Source: Frankia sp. RB7
GTDB lineage: Bacteria; Pseudomonadota; Alphaproteobacteria; Rhizobiales; Xanthobacteraceae
Assembly: GCA_030403585.1 (NCBI GenBank)
Contig: JAUEPE010000045.1
Location: 1 to 54,066, forward strand
Length of the DNA stretch: 54,066 nucleotides
Direction of reading: 5' to 3'
Positions 8,367 to 16,365 of the stretch are shown here, one piece after another. Below the pieces are notes generated by a model, which did no database searches, had not been told where the DNA came from, and was given only the letters and a program-made list of their open reading frames with translations. The translations under genes and the position numbers were made by a program. How positions within the stretch are numbered: position 1 is the stretch's first letter; each line of letters opens with the position of its first letter.

Positions 8367-8457
8367 GCAGAAGCGCCGCAGCAGCTACCAAAAGCAGCAG
8401 AAAGAGCGGGACGATCACCGGCGGCACGATCCAGTCGGCCAGGCGAAATCGAGGCAT
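8359..8457 (-). CDS. Single-pass 32-residue membrane micro-protein
   Basis: The frame encodes a positively charged start (MPRFRLADW) followed by an unbroken hydrophobic stretch (IVPPVIVPLFLLLLVAAAALL) ending in HG, so it is one membrane helix and almost nothing else. A strong Shine-Dalgarno (GGAGGAG) sits six bases before the ATG at 8457. Its last codons overlap the next gene by eight bases. The good ribosome site and the overlap argue it is translated. It could anchor or regulate a partner in the membrane; this is inference. No promoter of the EcfG type is visible upstream. Confidence 0.65.
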   Translation of the reverse strand: MPRFRLADWIVPPVIVPLFLLLLVAAAALLHG

Positions 8458-8690
8458 GCACGCTCCTCCACGTTCGGCGGGAGCGTAAGTGACCCTCAGT
8501 CACCGATGGATGCCATGGGAAGGGCGGTGATGGCCCGACTCTACGCTTGCCCCCTGCCAATAGCGAGCCTTTAAACGGTACACAACGTCAGCCATCCCGA
8601 TTTCGGCGTAACGACGGTTGCGCATTGCCTTGGCCAGCGGCCTCGTTTAGGTCAAACAGCGACGCTGGCATCAACACGGACACGGCCAGG

Positions 8691-9329
8691 ATGGCGACAA
8701 TCTTCTTCGATCTCGACGGCACGCTGACCAACCCGAAACCCGGGATCACCCGTTCGATCCAGTATGCCCTGGAGCGGCTGAACCTCGCGGTGCCGAGCGA
8801 GGACGAGCTGACCTGGTGTATCGGGCCGCCGCTGCATGCGAGCCTGAAGAGGCTCACCGGAACCGACGCGCTAGCCGACCAGGCGCTGTTGCTCTATCGC
8901 GAGCGCTTCAGCGACATCGGCCTGTTCGAGAACGAGGCCTATGCCGGTATTGTCGACACGCTGACGACGATTGCCGCGACCGACCAGCGCATGTTCGTCG
9001 CGACCAGCAAGCCCGCCGTCTACGCCGCCCGCATCGTCGATCATTTCGGCCTAAAACCCTATTTCGAGCGCGTGTTCGGCTCCGAGCTCGACGGCACACG
9101 CGTCGACAAGCGCGACCTGCTGCGCTATGCGCTCGACGAGACCGGGGTCGATGCGAACAGTTCCATCATGATCGGCGACCGCAGCCATGACGTGGTCGGC
9201 GCCCGGACCAACGGCATGACCGCGATCGGCGTGCTCTATGGCTATGGCAGCGAGGCCGAACTGCGGGACGCCGGCGCACATCACATCTGCGCCGCGCACC
9301 CGGAGCTGCTCGGCCATTGCGTCGCCTAA
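8691..9329 (+). CDS. HAD superfamily hydrolase, phosphoglycolate phosphatase-like
   Basis: A 212-residue haloacid dehalogenase-type phosphatase. The nucleophile motif is FFDLDGTLT (Asp7 nucleophile, Asp9 general acid), then a helical cap, motif II in VATSKP, and motif IV in MIGDRSHDVVGA. This layout fits Gph/PgpB-like phosphatases acting on phosphoglycolate or small phosphate esters, or 5'-nucleotidases such as YfdR-type. The ATG at 8691 is taken because the protein family begins there; the ribosome site is weak. Its stop overlaps that of the convergent aldoxime dehydratase gene by four bases. The true substrate is unknown. Confidence 0.8.
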   Translation: MATIFFDLDGTLTNPKPGITRSIQYALERLNLAVPSEDELTWCIGPPLHASLKRLTGTDALADQALLLYRERFSDIGLFENEAYAGIVDTLTTIAATDQRMFVATSKPAVYAARIVDHFGLKPYFERVFGSELDGTRVDKRDLLRYALDETGVDANSSIMIGDRSHDVVGARTNGMTAIGVLYGYGSEAELRDAGAHHICAAHPELLGHCVA

Positions 9330-10366
9330 GCGGTAACCGTCTCGACTGCCGCAAGCATTCCCGTCTTCGGATGACAGCTCAGATATTCGAAGAACTGCTC
9401 ATCCGCGGCGGCCACCGTAACTTCGTGATAGAGCCGCAGCTTGGCTGACGGGCCGAGCGTCGAGAGATATTTCATCGCGGCACCGAAGATTTTTACGTGG
9501 GTCGGATGCGATTCCGCCCAGCGCTCCAGTGCGGCGAGACTTTTCCACCAGCTCTGACCGTAGGATTTTTCACTCGCCTTGCCGTCAGCCGAGAGCACTT
9601 CCATGTAGCGGTTGGCATAGCAGCCGATCGCGAGCCCGTCATCGCGCAAGAAATCCATGCCCTCGCGGAGCACCGGCTCGACGTCGTCGAGATAGAGCTT
9701 GCGTTCCGACGCCTCGGTATCGCTCCAGTCTTGGCCTGAGCGGATCAGGCAAACATTGTCGTTCGCTTTCACACGCACCCGCGCACCATCACGGATCAAT
9801 TCCGGATTGCCGCCCGGCGACATTGGATCGGTCTGCGATAGCGGAATGCGGTCGCGCATGCCGCCCCAATAGGCGTGCTCCTGGACCTCGCCGCTCATGC
9901 CGTCGGCGATCACCGCGACACCTTCGGGCCTGCCGAGCGAAGAGAACAGCGTCTCGTGCCGCGCCACCGTGGGACGCAGCACCTCGATGAATGTGCCGAT
10001 TCCCTCGCGCGACTTTCCGGTCCACGCCTCGCGTGCCGGCACAAACCAGGCGTCGAAACGCGCGATGTCGTCCCAGTAGGCCACCGAGACGATGTTGGCG
10101 TGGCCGGCCTGATCGACATTGTGCGCGCGGTCCCAATGCGAGGGGCCACCCTCGCCGGCGAACAGCCCGGCGATTTCCGCGAGCGCTTCCGTCGCAGCCG
10201 CCGGCGTTGCCCCACGATACTGCACGCCGAAATACGCCATGACGACGCGGCTCACGGCGGGCTTGTAGCGCGCCACGAACGACGGATATGGCGGCTTGTA
10301 ATCGTCTGGCACGCGCTTGTGGCGTGTGCGCTGGATTTCCAGATTCAGAGGAATTGCGGATTCCAT
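9326..10366 (-). CDS. oxd: Aldoxime dehydratase (phenylacetaldoxime dehydratase family)
   Basis: A 346-residue haem enzyme of the Oxd family, which dehydrates aldoximes (R-CH=NOH) to nitriles with Fe(II) haem. Family segments are clear: the N-terminal RVPDDYKPPYPSFVARY, the YWGGMRDRIP segment, the SHPTHVKIFG region carrying a candidate haem-ligand His290, and RLYHEV with candidate catalytic His314. It starts with ATG at 10366 behind GGGAGGG. The nitrilase gene lies 27 bp upstream on the same strand, so the two probably form one transcript, and their reactions are consecutive: aldoxime to nitrile, then nitrile to acid plus ammonia. Confidence 0.9.
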   Translation of the reverse strand: MESAIPLNLEIQRTRHKRVPDDYKPPYPSFVARYKPAVSRVVMAYFGVQYRGATPAAATEALAEIAGLFAGEGGPSHWDRAHNVDQAGHANIVSVAYWDDIARFDAWFVPAREAWTGKSREGIGTFIEVLRPTVARHETLFSSLGRPEGVAVIADGMSGEVQEHAYWGGMRDRIPLSQTDPMSPGGNPELIRDGARVRVKANDNVCLIRSGQDWSDTEASERKLYLDDVEPVLREGMDFLRDDGLAIGCYANRYMEVLSADGKASEKSYGQSWWKSLAALERWAESHPTHVKIFGAAMKYLSTLGPSAKLRLYHEVTVAAADEQFFEYLSCHPKTGMLAAVETVTA

Positions 10367-10393
10367 GATCGTCCCTCCCCTTGATCCCGGCGA

Positions 10394-11410
10394 TCAGCTC
10401 GCTGCCGCGTTGATGTCCGTGGGCTCTATGGTATCCACCGGCAGCGCGAACTGCTCGACGCGCTGATATCGCCTCTTGTTGAGCAGCAGCCGCGTGACGT
10501 CGGGCCGCGAATAATGCCCGGCGGGATCGGCAGCATTCTTGGCGACGCCGATGGCGCCGAGGTCGATCTCCGCGATCAGCAGCCCCTCCTGGTCCGGCGC
10601 CAGCTTGTCGCAGATCTGGCTGCCGTCGGGCCCATAGATCGCGGCAAAACCGCCGCCCACATGCAGTAGCGCATTCTTGTCCGGCCGGTCGCAGAGCTCG
10701 TCGATCATCGCCTGCGAGACCGTCGCGCAAGGTGCGAGCACGAAGCAGGAGCCCTCCACCGCATAGACGCGCGAGGCGGCGTTGTTGACCTCGGCGCCGA
10801 GCGCCGGCGCGAAGGGGTCGTACAGCGAAAAGCTCGGCCAGGCTGCGACATGTACCTGCTCGTTCTGGGCGTACATGGCGTATTTCGACAGCGGCTGGAG
10901 ATGCTCCCAACAGCACAGCGCGCCGATACGGCCGATATCGGCGCGCGCATGGACCGCAAGATCGCTGCCGTCGCCCTCGCCATAGACGGTGCGCTCGGCA
11001 TGGGTCGGCCGCAATTTGCGGCGTTTTGCAATTGTCTCGCCATCCGGCCCGATCAACCATTGCGCCAGATAAAGACTGCCGCCGTCGCGCTCGGACAGGC
11101 CAAACACGGCCGTAAGTTTCGCTTTTCGCACCGCATCGCGCAGTTTCTCGGCCTGCGGGCTGTCATAGGACAGCGAATTATCAAAGTAGCGCTGCACGAA
11201 GCCGCGGCCGATCGCCCAGGCCGGCGAGTCCATCCAGATATGCCAGGGGTAACCGGGGATGAAGGCTTCCGGAAAGGCGATCAGCTTGGCGCCCTTTTCG
11301 GCCGCCTCCTTGATGAGCGCGATCGACTTGTCGATCGAGGCGTCGAGATCGAGCCAGGCGGGTGCCGCCTGCACCACCGCGACCTTGTATTTCGGATGTT
11401 CGATGCCCAT
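10394..11410 (-). CDS. nit: Nitrilase
   Basis: A 338-residue carbon-nitrogen hydrolase with the nitrilase catalytic triad: Glu48 (FPEAFIPGYP), Lys132 (RRKLRPTHAER) and Cys167 (ALCCWEHLQPL). The ATG at 11410 has GGAGG five bases upstream; a longer in-frame start exists but is less likely. The enzyme hydrolyses nitriles to carboxylic acid and ammonia. Placed first in a two-gene unit with aldoxime dehydratase and divergent from an AraC regulator, it fits the aldoxime-nitrile pathway known from Pseudomonas, Bacillus and Rhodococcus. Whether aryl or aliphatic nitriles are preferred cannot be told. Confidence 0.92.
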   Translation of the reverse strand: MGIEHPKYKVAVVQAAPAWLDLDASIDKSIALIKEAAEKGAKLIAFPEAFIPGYPWHIWMDSPAWAIGRGFVQRYFDNSLSYDSPQAEKLRDAVRKAKLTAVFGLSERDGGSLYLAQWLIGPDGETIAKRRKLRPTHAERTVYGEGDGSDLAVHARADIGRIGALCCWEHLQPLSKYAMYAQNEQVHVAAWPSFSLYDPFAPALGAEVNNAASRVYAVEGSCFVLAPCATVSQAMIDELCDRPDKNALLHVGGGFAAIYGPDGSQICDKLAPDQEGLLIAEIDLGAIGVAKNAADPAGHYSRPDVTRLLLNKRRYQRVEQFALPVDTIEPTDINAAAS

Positions 11411-11606
11411 TGCCGCCTCCATTGCCGGTTGATCGGAGACCACGTCCGATGCAGTCTATTGGACCAAGCCGGGCGGCCGGGCGCTCGACCACGGCGGAAC
11501 AAAAACTCGACCGGACGGGATCACCGACCCGGTACGGAACTTGCCTGCGATCAGGCTGGATTTGCGCCATCATGCGGTTTTGCTGGATGTGAAAGGGAGG
11601 CCTGCT

Positions 11607-12563
11607 ATGTCAATCCAGTTCACGACAGACGGCAGCCCCGGCTATCGCCGGCTCGCCCTCTGGCAGGACATCGTCTGCGACGTCTTCGTCGGGCTCGACT
11701 GCAAGTCGGACCTCGGCAGTGCCTTTCACGGTTCGGTCACACAAGTCGCGCTCGGCAAGGCCGTTTGCTCCGAGGTCTGCTCAGACCGTCAGCACGTTTT
11801 CCGCACGCCCTCGCGCATCGCGCGCTCGGATCAGGATTATATTCTCGTTGCGCTCGGCAATCGCGGCGACGGCGGCGTGGTACAGGATGGCCGGGAGACC
11901 GTGATCCATCCCGGCGAGTTCGCGCTCTACGACACCACGCGTCCCTATGAGCTGAAGTTCAAGGACACGTTCTCCCAGACCATCTTCAAGGTGCCCCGCG
12001 AGATGTTGCAGCGCCGGCTCGGCAGCACCGAGACGCTCACCGCGATCACATTCGGGGCCGATGTACCGCTCGAGCGGCTCGCCTATGATTTCATCTTCCG
12101 CCTCTGCCAGAGCGCGGACCGGCTCGCGCCCAACAGCGCAGCCGCCCTGTCCGGGCAAGCCATCGACCTGCTCGCCATGGCGCTGAGCGAACGGCTCGGC
12201 GGGACGTCGCTGCCGTCCTCGACCCATCGCTCCGCCCTGCTCTACCGGCTCAAGGCGCATATCCGCACACGCCTCGCCGACCCCGACCTCTCGCTTACGG
12301 AGACCGCCGCCGCGCTCGGCATCTCGTCACGCTACGTCAATGATCTCCTCGCCGACGAAGACACCTCGTTCCAGCGCCATGTGCTCGCCGAGCGTCTCGC
12401 CCAGTGCAAGCGCGACCTCGCCTCGCCCGTGCTCGCCCAGCGCCACATCAGCGAGATTGCGTTTGCCTGGGGCTTTAACGATCTCTCGCATTTCGGCCGC
12501 GTCTTCCGCGAGCATTTCGGAATGTCGCCACGCGACTTCCGGCAGGGGCAACTGCGGCACTGA
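11607..12563 (+). CDS. AraC family regulator of the nitrile cluster (NitR-like)
   Basis: A 318-residue regulator. Residues 15 to about 190 form an AraC-binding-like ligand domain (family of NitR, FeaR and similar activators), and residues about 210-318 hold two helix-turn-helix units ending in the typical SEIAFAWGFNDLSHFGRVFREHFGMSPRDFR signature region. The ATG at 11607 is preceded by GAAAGGGAGG. It is divergent from nit-oxd across a 196-bp spacer, so it most likely activates that operon in response to a nitrile, oxime or derived acid, as NitR does. This inducer assignment is inference. Confidence 0.85.
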   Translation: MSIQFTTDGSPGYRRLALWQDIVCDVFVGLDCKSDLGSAFHGSVTQVALGKAVCSEVCSDRQHVFRTPSRIARSDQDYILVALGNRGDGGVVQDGRETVIHPGEFALYDTTRPYELKFKDTFSQTIFKVPREMLQRRLGSTETLTAITFGADVPLERLAYDFIFRLCQSADRLAPNSAAALSGQAIDLLAMALSERLGGTSLPSSTHRSALLYRLKAHIRTRLADPDLSLTETAAALGISSRYVNDLLADEDTSFQRHVLAERLAQCKRDLASPVLAQRHISEIAFAWGFNDLSHFGRVFREHFGMSPRDFRQGQLRH

Positions 12564-12591
12564 GATCCGTTCCGGTCAGCCATCATCGCAA

Positions 12592-12612
12592 GCCTTCGCC
12601 TCAGGCGAAGGC
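12592..12612 (+). terminator. Strong hairpin after the AraC gene
   Basis: GCCTTCGCC and GGCGAAGGC form a perfect nine-base stem with a three-base loop, 29 bp after the regulator stop. There is no T-run, so it may be a factor-dependent or processing hairpin instead of a classical terminator. The 12564-12870 gap contains no convincing gene. Confidence 0.4.
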
Positions 12613-12870
12613 AATGCTCGCCAATTCCAGATTGTCAGGTCTTGCGACGTGCATCAGGCTGGGATGTATGAGGACTCGCGCGACGATAGGCGGCTCGGAG
12701 CTGCTGCTGGGTGTGATCGCGATCCGGCTCGCGACGCTGGTCCTGGTGGGCTGGGGCTTGACGCTCCTGCCGCGGCAGGCACGTGACCCGGAAGTCGCTT
12801 GCGTTCCATTGCCCTCAACACGGCTAGAAGCGCAGCCGCGGGCCCGCCCACACACCGTGCGTCTGCACGA

Positions 12871-13770
12871 CTAGGGCAACAGCGCGTCGCTGGGCGACAC
12901 AACACGCGCCTTCATTGCTTCGCTCATGGGAAGCTGGAGGTTCTGTCCTTTTGGTGGAATCGGCGATTCGAACCATTTGACGTAGAGCCGATCGAAGCCG
13001 CCCGACGCCATAGTCTCCCTGATCGCAGCGTCGACGAGAGCCTTGAACTCCGGATCCTCCCTCCGGGTCATCAGGCCGTAGTAGGATGGCGCATAGGTGG
13101 CCGCCAACAGCCGGAAGGCCTTGGGATCGGATGCGTTGGCGACGAGCCCGGCGACGAGGATGTCGTCCTCGAACCATGCCGCGGCCCGGCCCGTTCCGAG
13201 CATGAGCAGTGACTCGGCATGGTCCTTGGCCTGGACGATCGTCACATTCAGTTTCTGATCATCAAGGAACTTCTTCGCGACTCCGAAATTCAACGAGCCC
13301 TGTGTGATGACGACGGTCTGCCCATCGAGATCTCTTGGCTCTGTCACCCGGGACGTATCGGTCACCAGCCAGCGCGGAGATGCAACATAGGTCGCAACGG
13401 AGAAGGCGACCTGCTTCTGCCGTTCAGCCGTGTTGGTCGTGCTCCCGCACTCGACGTCGATCGTGCTGTTTTGAAGCAGCGGAATGCGGTTCGACGCGTT
13501 TACCGGCACATACTCGATCCCGAGCTCGGGCCGCCGCAACACGGCCCTGATCTTGTCGGCGACGGTTGAACAGAGATCGAGCGAGAGCCCGGTTGGCTTC
13601 TGATCAACCCCGATATAGGCGAACGGGATAGAAGCCTCGCGGTAACCGAAGGTGATCTTGCCGACCTCCTTGATCTTGTCGAGGGTCTGACTGGCTGCTT
13701 CCGCCGGGGCATTGACCAGCGCAAGCGAAACAGCGGCAACGGCGAACGTCGGCAAAGATCTGCGAATCAT
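12871..13770 (-). CDS. Polar amino acid ABC transporter substrate-binding protein (SBP family 3)
   Basis: A 299-residue periplasmic binding protein with an N-terminal signal peptide (residues 1-25, cut near AEA-AS). Family 3 motifs are present: GKITFGYREASIPF, the GLSLDLCSTVADKI segment and DGQTVVITQGSLN. Related proteins bind glutamate, aspartate or other polar amino acids. No permease or ATPase gene is nearby, so it either works with a distant transporter or senses a ligand. It lies 18 bp downstream of the dialkylglycine decarboxylase-like gene and is probably co-transcribed with it, which points to a shared substrate or inducer. Confidence 0.85.
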   Translation of the reverse strand: MIRRSLPTFAVAAVSLALVNAPAEAASQTLDKIKEVGKITFGYREASIPFAYIGVDQKPTGLSLDLCSTVADKIRAVLRRPELGIEYVPVNASNRIPLLQNSTIDVECGSTTNTAERQKQVAFSVATYVASPRWLVTDTSRVTEPRDLDGQTVVITQGSLNFGVAKKFLDDQKLNVTIVQAKDHAESLLMLGTGRAAAWFEDDILVAGLVANASDPKAFRLLAATYAPSYYGLMTRREDPEFKALVDAAIRETMASGGFDRLYVKWFESPIPPKGQNLQLPMSEAMKARVVSPSDALLP

Positions 13771-13788
13771 GTCAGCCTCCGATGAAGT

Positions 13789-15111
13789 CTAGGCAGCGGG
13801 GTTTCGCGACAGCTCGTCGAGACTTTCTCTCAAGGCCCGGTCCAGGATTTCAACAGCGCGGTCGATTTCCTCGGTCGAGACAGTGAGCGGCGGCGCAATG
13901 CGCCACACCGATCCGCGCTCGGGCCGGCGGCGGATGTTCATGCTCAGTCCGTATTCAAAGCACTTCTTCGTGGTCAGTCCGCCGAGCTGATGGGCCGCGT
14001 GGCGGCTGTTGCGATCGGTGACCAGCTCGACGCCGAGCAGAAGACCCACGCCCCTGATATCGCCGATCTGCTCGTATTTCTGCTGGAGCCCCTCGAACCG
14101 CTCGCGCAGATAGGCGCCCATAACGTTGGCGCGCGCGACGAGCTTCTCCTCAGTGATCACGCGCAGCACCGCGAGTCCGACTTCGGCAAGCAGGGGATCG
14201 GAGACGTGGCTGGTGTAGTAGGTGAAATGATCGTCGTGCAGCTTGCTCTCGATCGCTTCGGTGGTCGACACCGCCGCAAGCGGCAACCCGCCACCGAGCG
14301 TCTTCGACATGGTCATGATGTCGGGAACGACGCCAAAATATTCGGATCCCGTCTTCATGCCGATCCGCCCGAACGCAGTCTGCGCCTCGTCGAAGATGAG
14401 GAGCATGCCGCGTTCATCAGCAGCCCTGCGCAGCGCCTTCATGAAGGCTTTCGGCGGCACCAATACGCCGCCGGCGCTGATCACGGGCTCGGCGATGATC
14501 GCGGCACCCCGCCCGCTCGACTGCATGTCGAACATCTTCAGGGCGAGCTCGAGATTGGCGAGCGCGGACTCTTCCTCACTGCTTTTTGTGATGTAGGGCC
14601 GGTAGGAATTTGGCTCGGGAATGACAAACACGCCGGGCGCCGGCACGCCATATCCCTTGCGGTCGCTGGCCATAGAGACCGAGGCAGCCCCGCCGGTGAT
14701 GCCGTGCCACGAGCCGCCAAGGACGAGCACCTCGTAGCCGCCGGTGTACATCTTGGCCATCCGGAGCGCGACTTCGGTCGCCTCCGAGCCGGTGTTGATG
14801 AAGATCGAGCGCTTGATATCTCCGGGAAGCCAATCCGTGGCCAGCACCTGAGCAAGCTCGGCGACCACCTCGGGGATCATCCCACTGAAGAGATGGAACG
14901 CCTTCTTCCCTGCCAGCTCCACCGCTGCAACGATGGCGGGGTGGTTGTGGCCAATCGTGGCGCACATCTGGCCGGAGGTGAAATCGAGATAGTCGCGCCC
15001 GTCACTGTCGGTCACGATCGTCCCCTTCGCCGAGGTGAAGAGGTTCGGAAAGACGTCTCCGCCGTATCGGACCAGGAATTCGTCGGCGGCCTGTTTCAGC
15101 GCTGAAGTCAT
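13789..15111 (-). CDS. dgdA: 2,2-Dialkylglycine decarboxylase-like PLP enzyme (class III aminotransferase fold)
   Basis: A 440-residue class III PLP enzyme. It keeps the residues that set dialkylglycine decarboxylase (DGD) apart from plain aminotransferases, at a shift of two to four positions from Burkholderia DgdA: Gln48 (DGD Gln52, SGQMCATIGH), Trp135 (Trp138), Asp241 (Asp243), Lys270 (Lys272, the PLP lysine in TMSKTLGGG) and Arg404 (Arg406, RIAPPLT). One difference is Ile138 where DGD has Met141. DGD decarboxylates and transaminates 2-aminoisobutyrate or isovaline with pyruvate, giving ketone and alanine. The ATG at 15111 follows GGAGA. A LysR gene is divergent, as dgdR is in Burkholderia. 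Automatic pipelines would call it a generic aspartate aminotransferase family protein. Confidence 0.8.
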   Translation of the reverse strand: MTSALKQAADEFLVRYGGDVFPNLFTSAKGTIVTDSDGRDYLDFTSGQMCATIGHNHPAIVAAVELAGKKAFHLFSGMIPEVVAELAQVLATDWLPGDIKRSIFINTGSEATEVALRMAKMYTGGYEVLVLGGSWHGITGGAASVSMASDRKGYGVPAPGVFVIPEPNSYRPYITKSSEEESALANLELALKMFDMQSSGRGAAIIAEPVISAGGVLVPPKAFMKALRRAADERGMLLIFDEAQTAFGRIGMKTGSEYFGVVPDIMTMSKTLGGGLPLAAVSTTEAIESKLHDDHFTYYTSHVSDPLLAEVGLAVLRVITEEKLVARANVMGAYLRERFEGLQQKYEQIGDIRGVGLLLGVELVTDRNSRHAAHQLGGLTTKKCFEYGLSMNIRRRPERGSVWRIAPPLTVSTEEIDRAVEILDRALRESLDELSRNPAA

Positions 15112-15198
15112 GTGGTCTCCTCGGGCAAGCGGCATCCGCCACACGACTGCGCGGCGTGGCGATGCGGATTGCGCTCACCGGTCTCGGGACGGGTTTTG

Positions 15199-15266
15199 GG
15201 TACGAAGCTGTTGCTTCAGGGCGTTCGCGGTACGAGAATTGCCTGAGCAACGGGGACATTCGTACC
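15199..15266. promoter_or_regulatory. Three-site operator-like array between the LysR and dgdA-like genes
   Basis: The 7-base word GGTACGA occurs at 15199-15205 and 15229-15235, and its reverse complement TCGTACC at 15260-15266, so the sites recur about every 30 bp, close to three helical turns. The array fills the spacer between the divergent dgdA-like and LysR genes and ends nine bases before the LysR start. This is the layout expected for a LysR tetramer that controls both genes. Binding is inference. Confidence 0.55.
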
Positions 15267-15274
15267 GGGCAGGC

Positions 15275-16243
15275 ATGATGGGCGCCAATTCAAAAAACTC
15301 AGCAGCCGATCAAGTGGAGTCACTACAGCGGCCGCGAATGCCCCCGCTCAAGGCGCTGTCGGCGTTCGAAGCGGCCGCGCGCCACGGCAGCTTCAGCCGC
15401 GCCGCCGAGGAGCTCGGGGTCACGCCCTCCGCGATCAGCCATCACGTCCAGAAGCTCGAGGACTTCCTTGGCGTTCCCGTCTTTTCCCGGCACGCCGGCC
15501 GCGCAGTCCTCACCAATGCGGGCCGCACCTATGCCAGCGAGATCGAGCGCGCGTTCGGAACGATCATGGGCGCGACGCGGCTGGTGGCGCCGCAGTCGCA
15601 ACGCGATCACCTCTTCATCACGAGCGGTCCGAGCTTTGCCGCCAAATGGCTTCAGCCGCGGATCGGGAATTTCATCGGCCTGCACCCGGAGATCGGGATC
15701 AGGCTTTCGACCATCGCCGATCTGCGCGAACTCGAAACCATCCGCTTCGATCTCGCGATCACCTATGGACGTCCGCCCGTCGTGAACGACGGACAGATCG
15801 AGTCACTGCTGGCGGAGCGCCTGCGCCCGCTCTGCAGCCCGCGACTGGTCGAACAGCTCGAACTTCGCGAGCCCGGCGATCTCAGCCGCGCCACCCTGAT
15901 CCATTCCTCGAACGCGCTGACCTGGACCGACTATCTGCGCAAGGTCACCGGCGCGAGCCTCAAGGCACGCCACGAATTGTGGTTCGACCGATCCACCATG
16001 GCTATCGATGCAGCCGTCGAGGGTCTCGGCGTCGTGCTGGAGAGCGAGATCCTCGCCGCCGAGGAGCTGGACAAGGGCACGTTGGTTGCGCCATTTCGCC
16101 AGCCCGAATTCGAGGTCGAGACGATCTCGTACTACCTCGTACGCTCCGCCGAAACCAAGGGCCGCAGCCACGTCGGCGCGTTCGAAACCTGGCTGCGCGC
16201 GAAGATTTCGGCTGCGAATTTGCAAGCGACGATTCTGACGTAA
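15275..16243 (+). CDS. LysR family regulator, GcvA-like, divergent from dgdA-like gene
   Basis: A 322-residue LysR-type regulator. The winged helix-turn-helix spans about residues 20-80 (LKALSAFEAAARHGSFSRAA, then VTPSAISHHVQKLE), followed by a substrate-binding domain of about 210 residues. It resembles the GcvA/TrpI subgroup. ATG at 15275 or 15278 is possible; neither has a strong ribosome site. It is divergent from the dialkylglycine decarboxylase-like gene, across a spacer with three GGTACGA sites. By position it most likely controls that gene and itself. Confidence 0.85.
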   Translation: MMGANSKNSAADQVESLQRPRMPPLKALSAFEAAARHGSFSRAAEELGVTPSAISHHVQKLEDFLGVPVFSRHAGRAVLTNAGRTYASEIERAFGTIMGATRLVAPQSQRDHLFITSGPSFAAKWLQPRIGNFIGLHPEIGIRLSTIADLRELETIRFDLAITYGRPPVVNDGQIESLLAERLRPLCSPRLVEQLELREPGDLSRATLIHSSNALTWTDYLRKVTGASLKARHELWFDRSTMAIDAAVEGLGVVLESEILAAEELDKGTLVAPFRQPEFEVETISYYLVRSAETKGRSHVGAFETWLRAKISAANLQATILT

Positions 16244-16365
16244 CGCGTGCGGTCCCGGCGAAGCAGAGCCGCCATGTGCGCGCGCGATAGGACAATGCGT
16301 CTGCCTACACTACAATCCGCCTCCAAGGCCGCGCCCATCAATCAGCGGCCGCGAGGAGCAGTTCG

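Noticed and set aside
12614..12874. 86-codon frame after the AraC gene with a short hydrophobic stretch
   Set aside because: No ribosome site, no known motif, and the frame crosses into the end of the next gene.
12964..12984. GATTCGAACC resembling a tRNA T-loop
   Set aside because: It lies in the coding region of the amino acid binding protein and has no cloverleaf around it.
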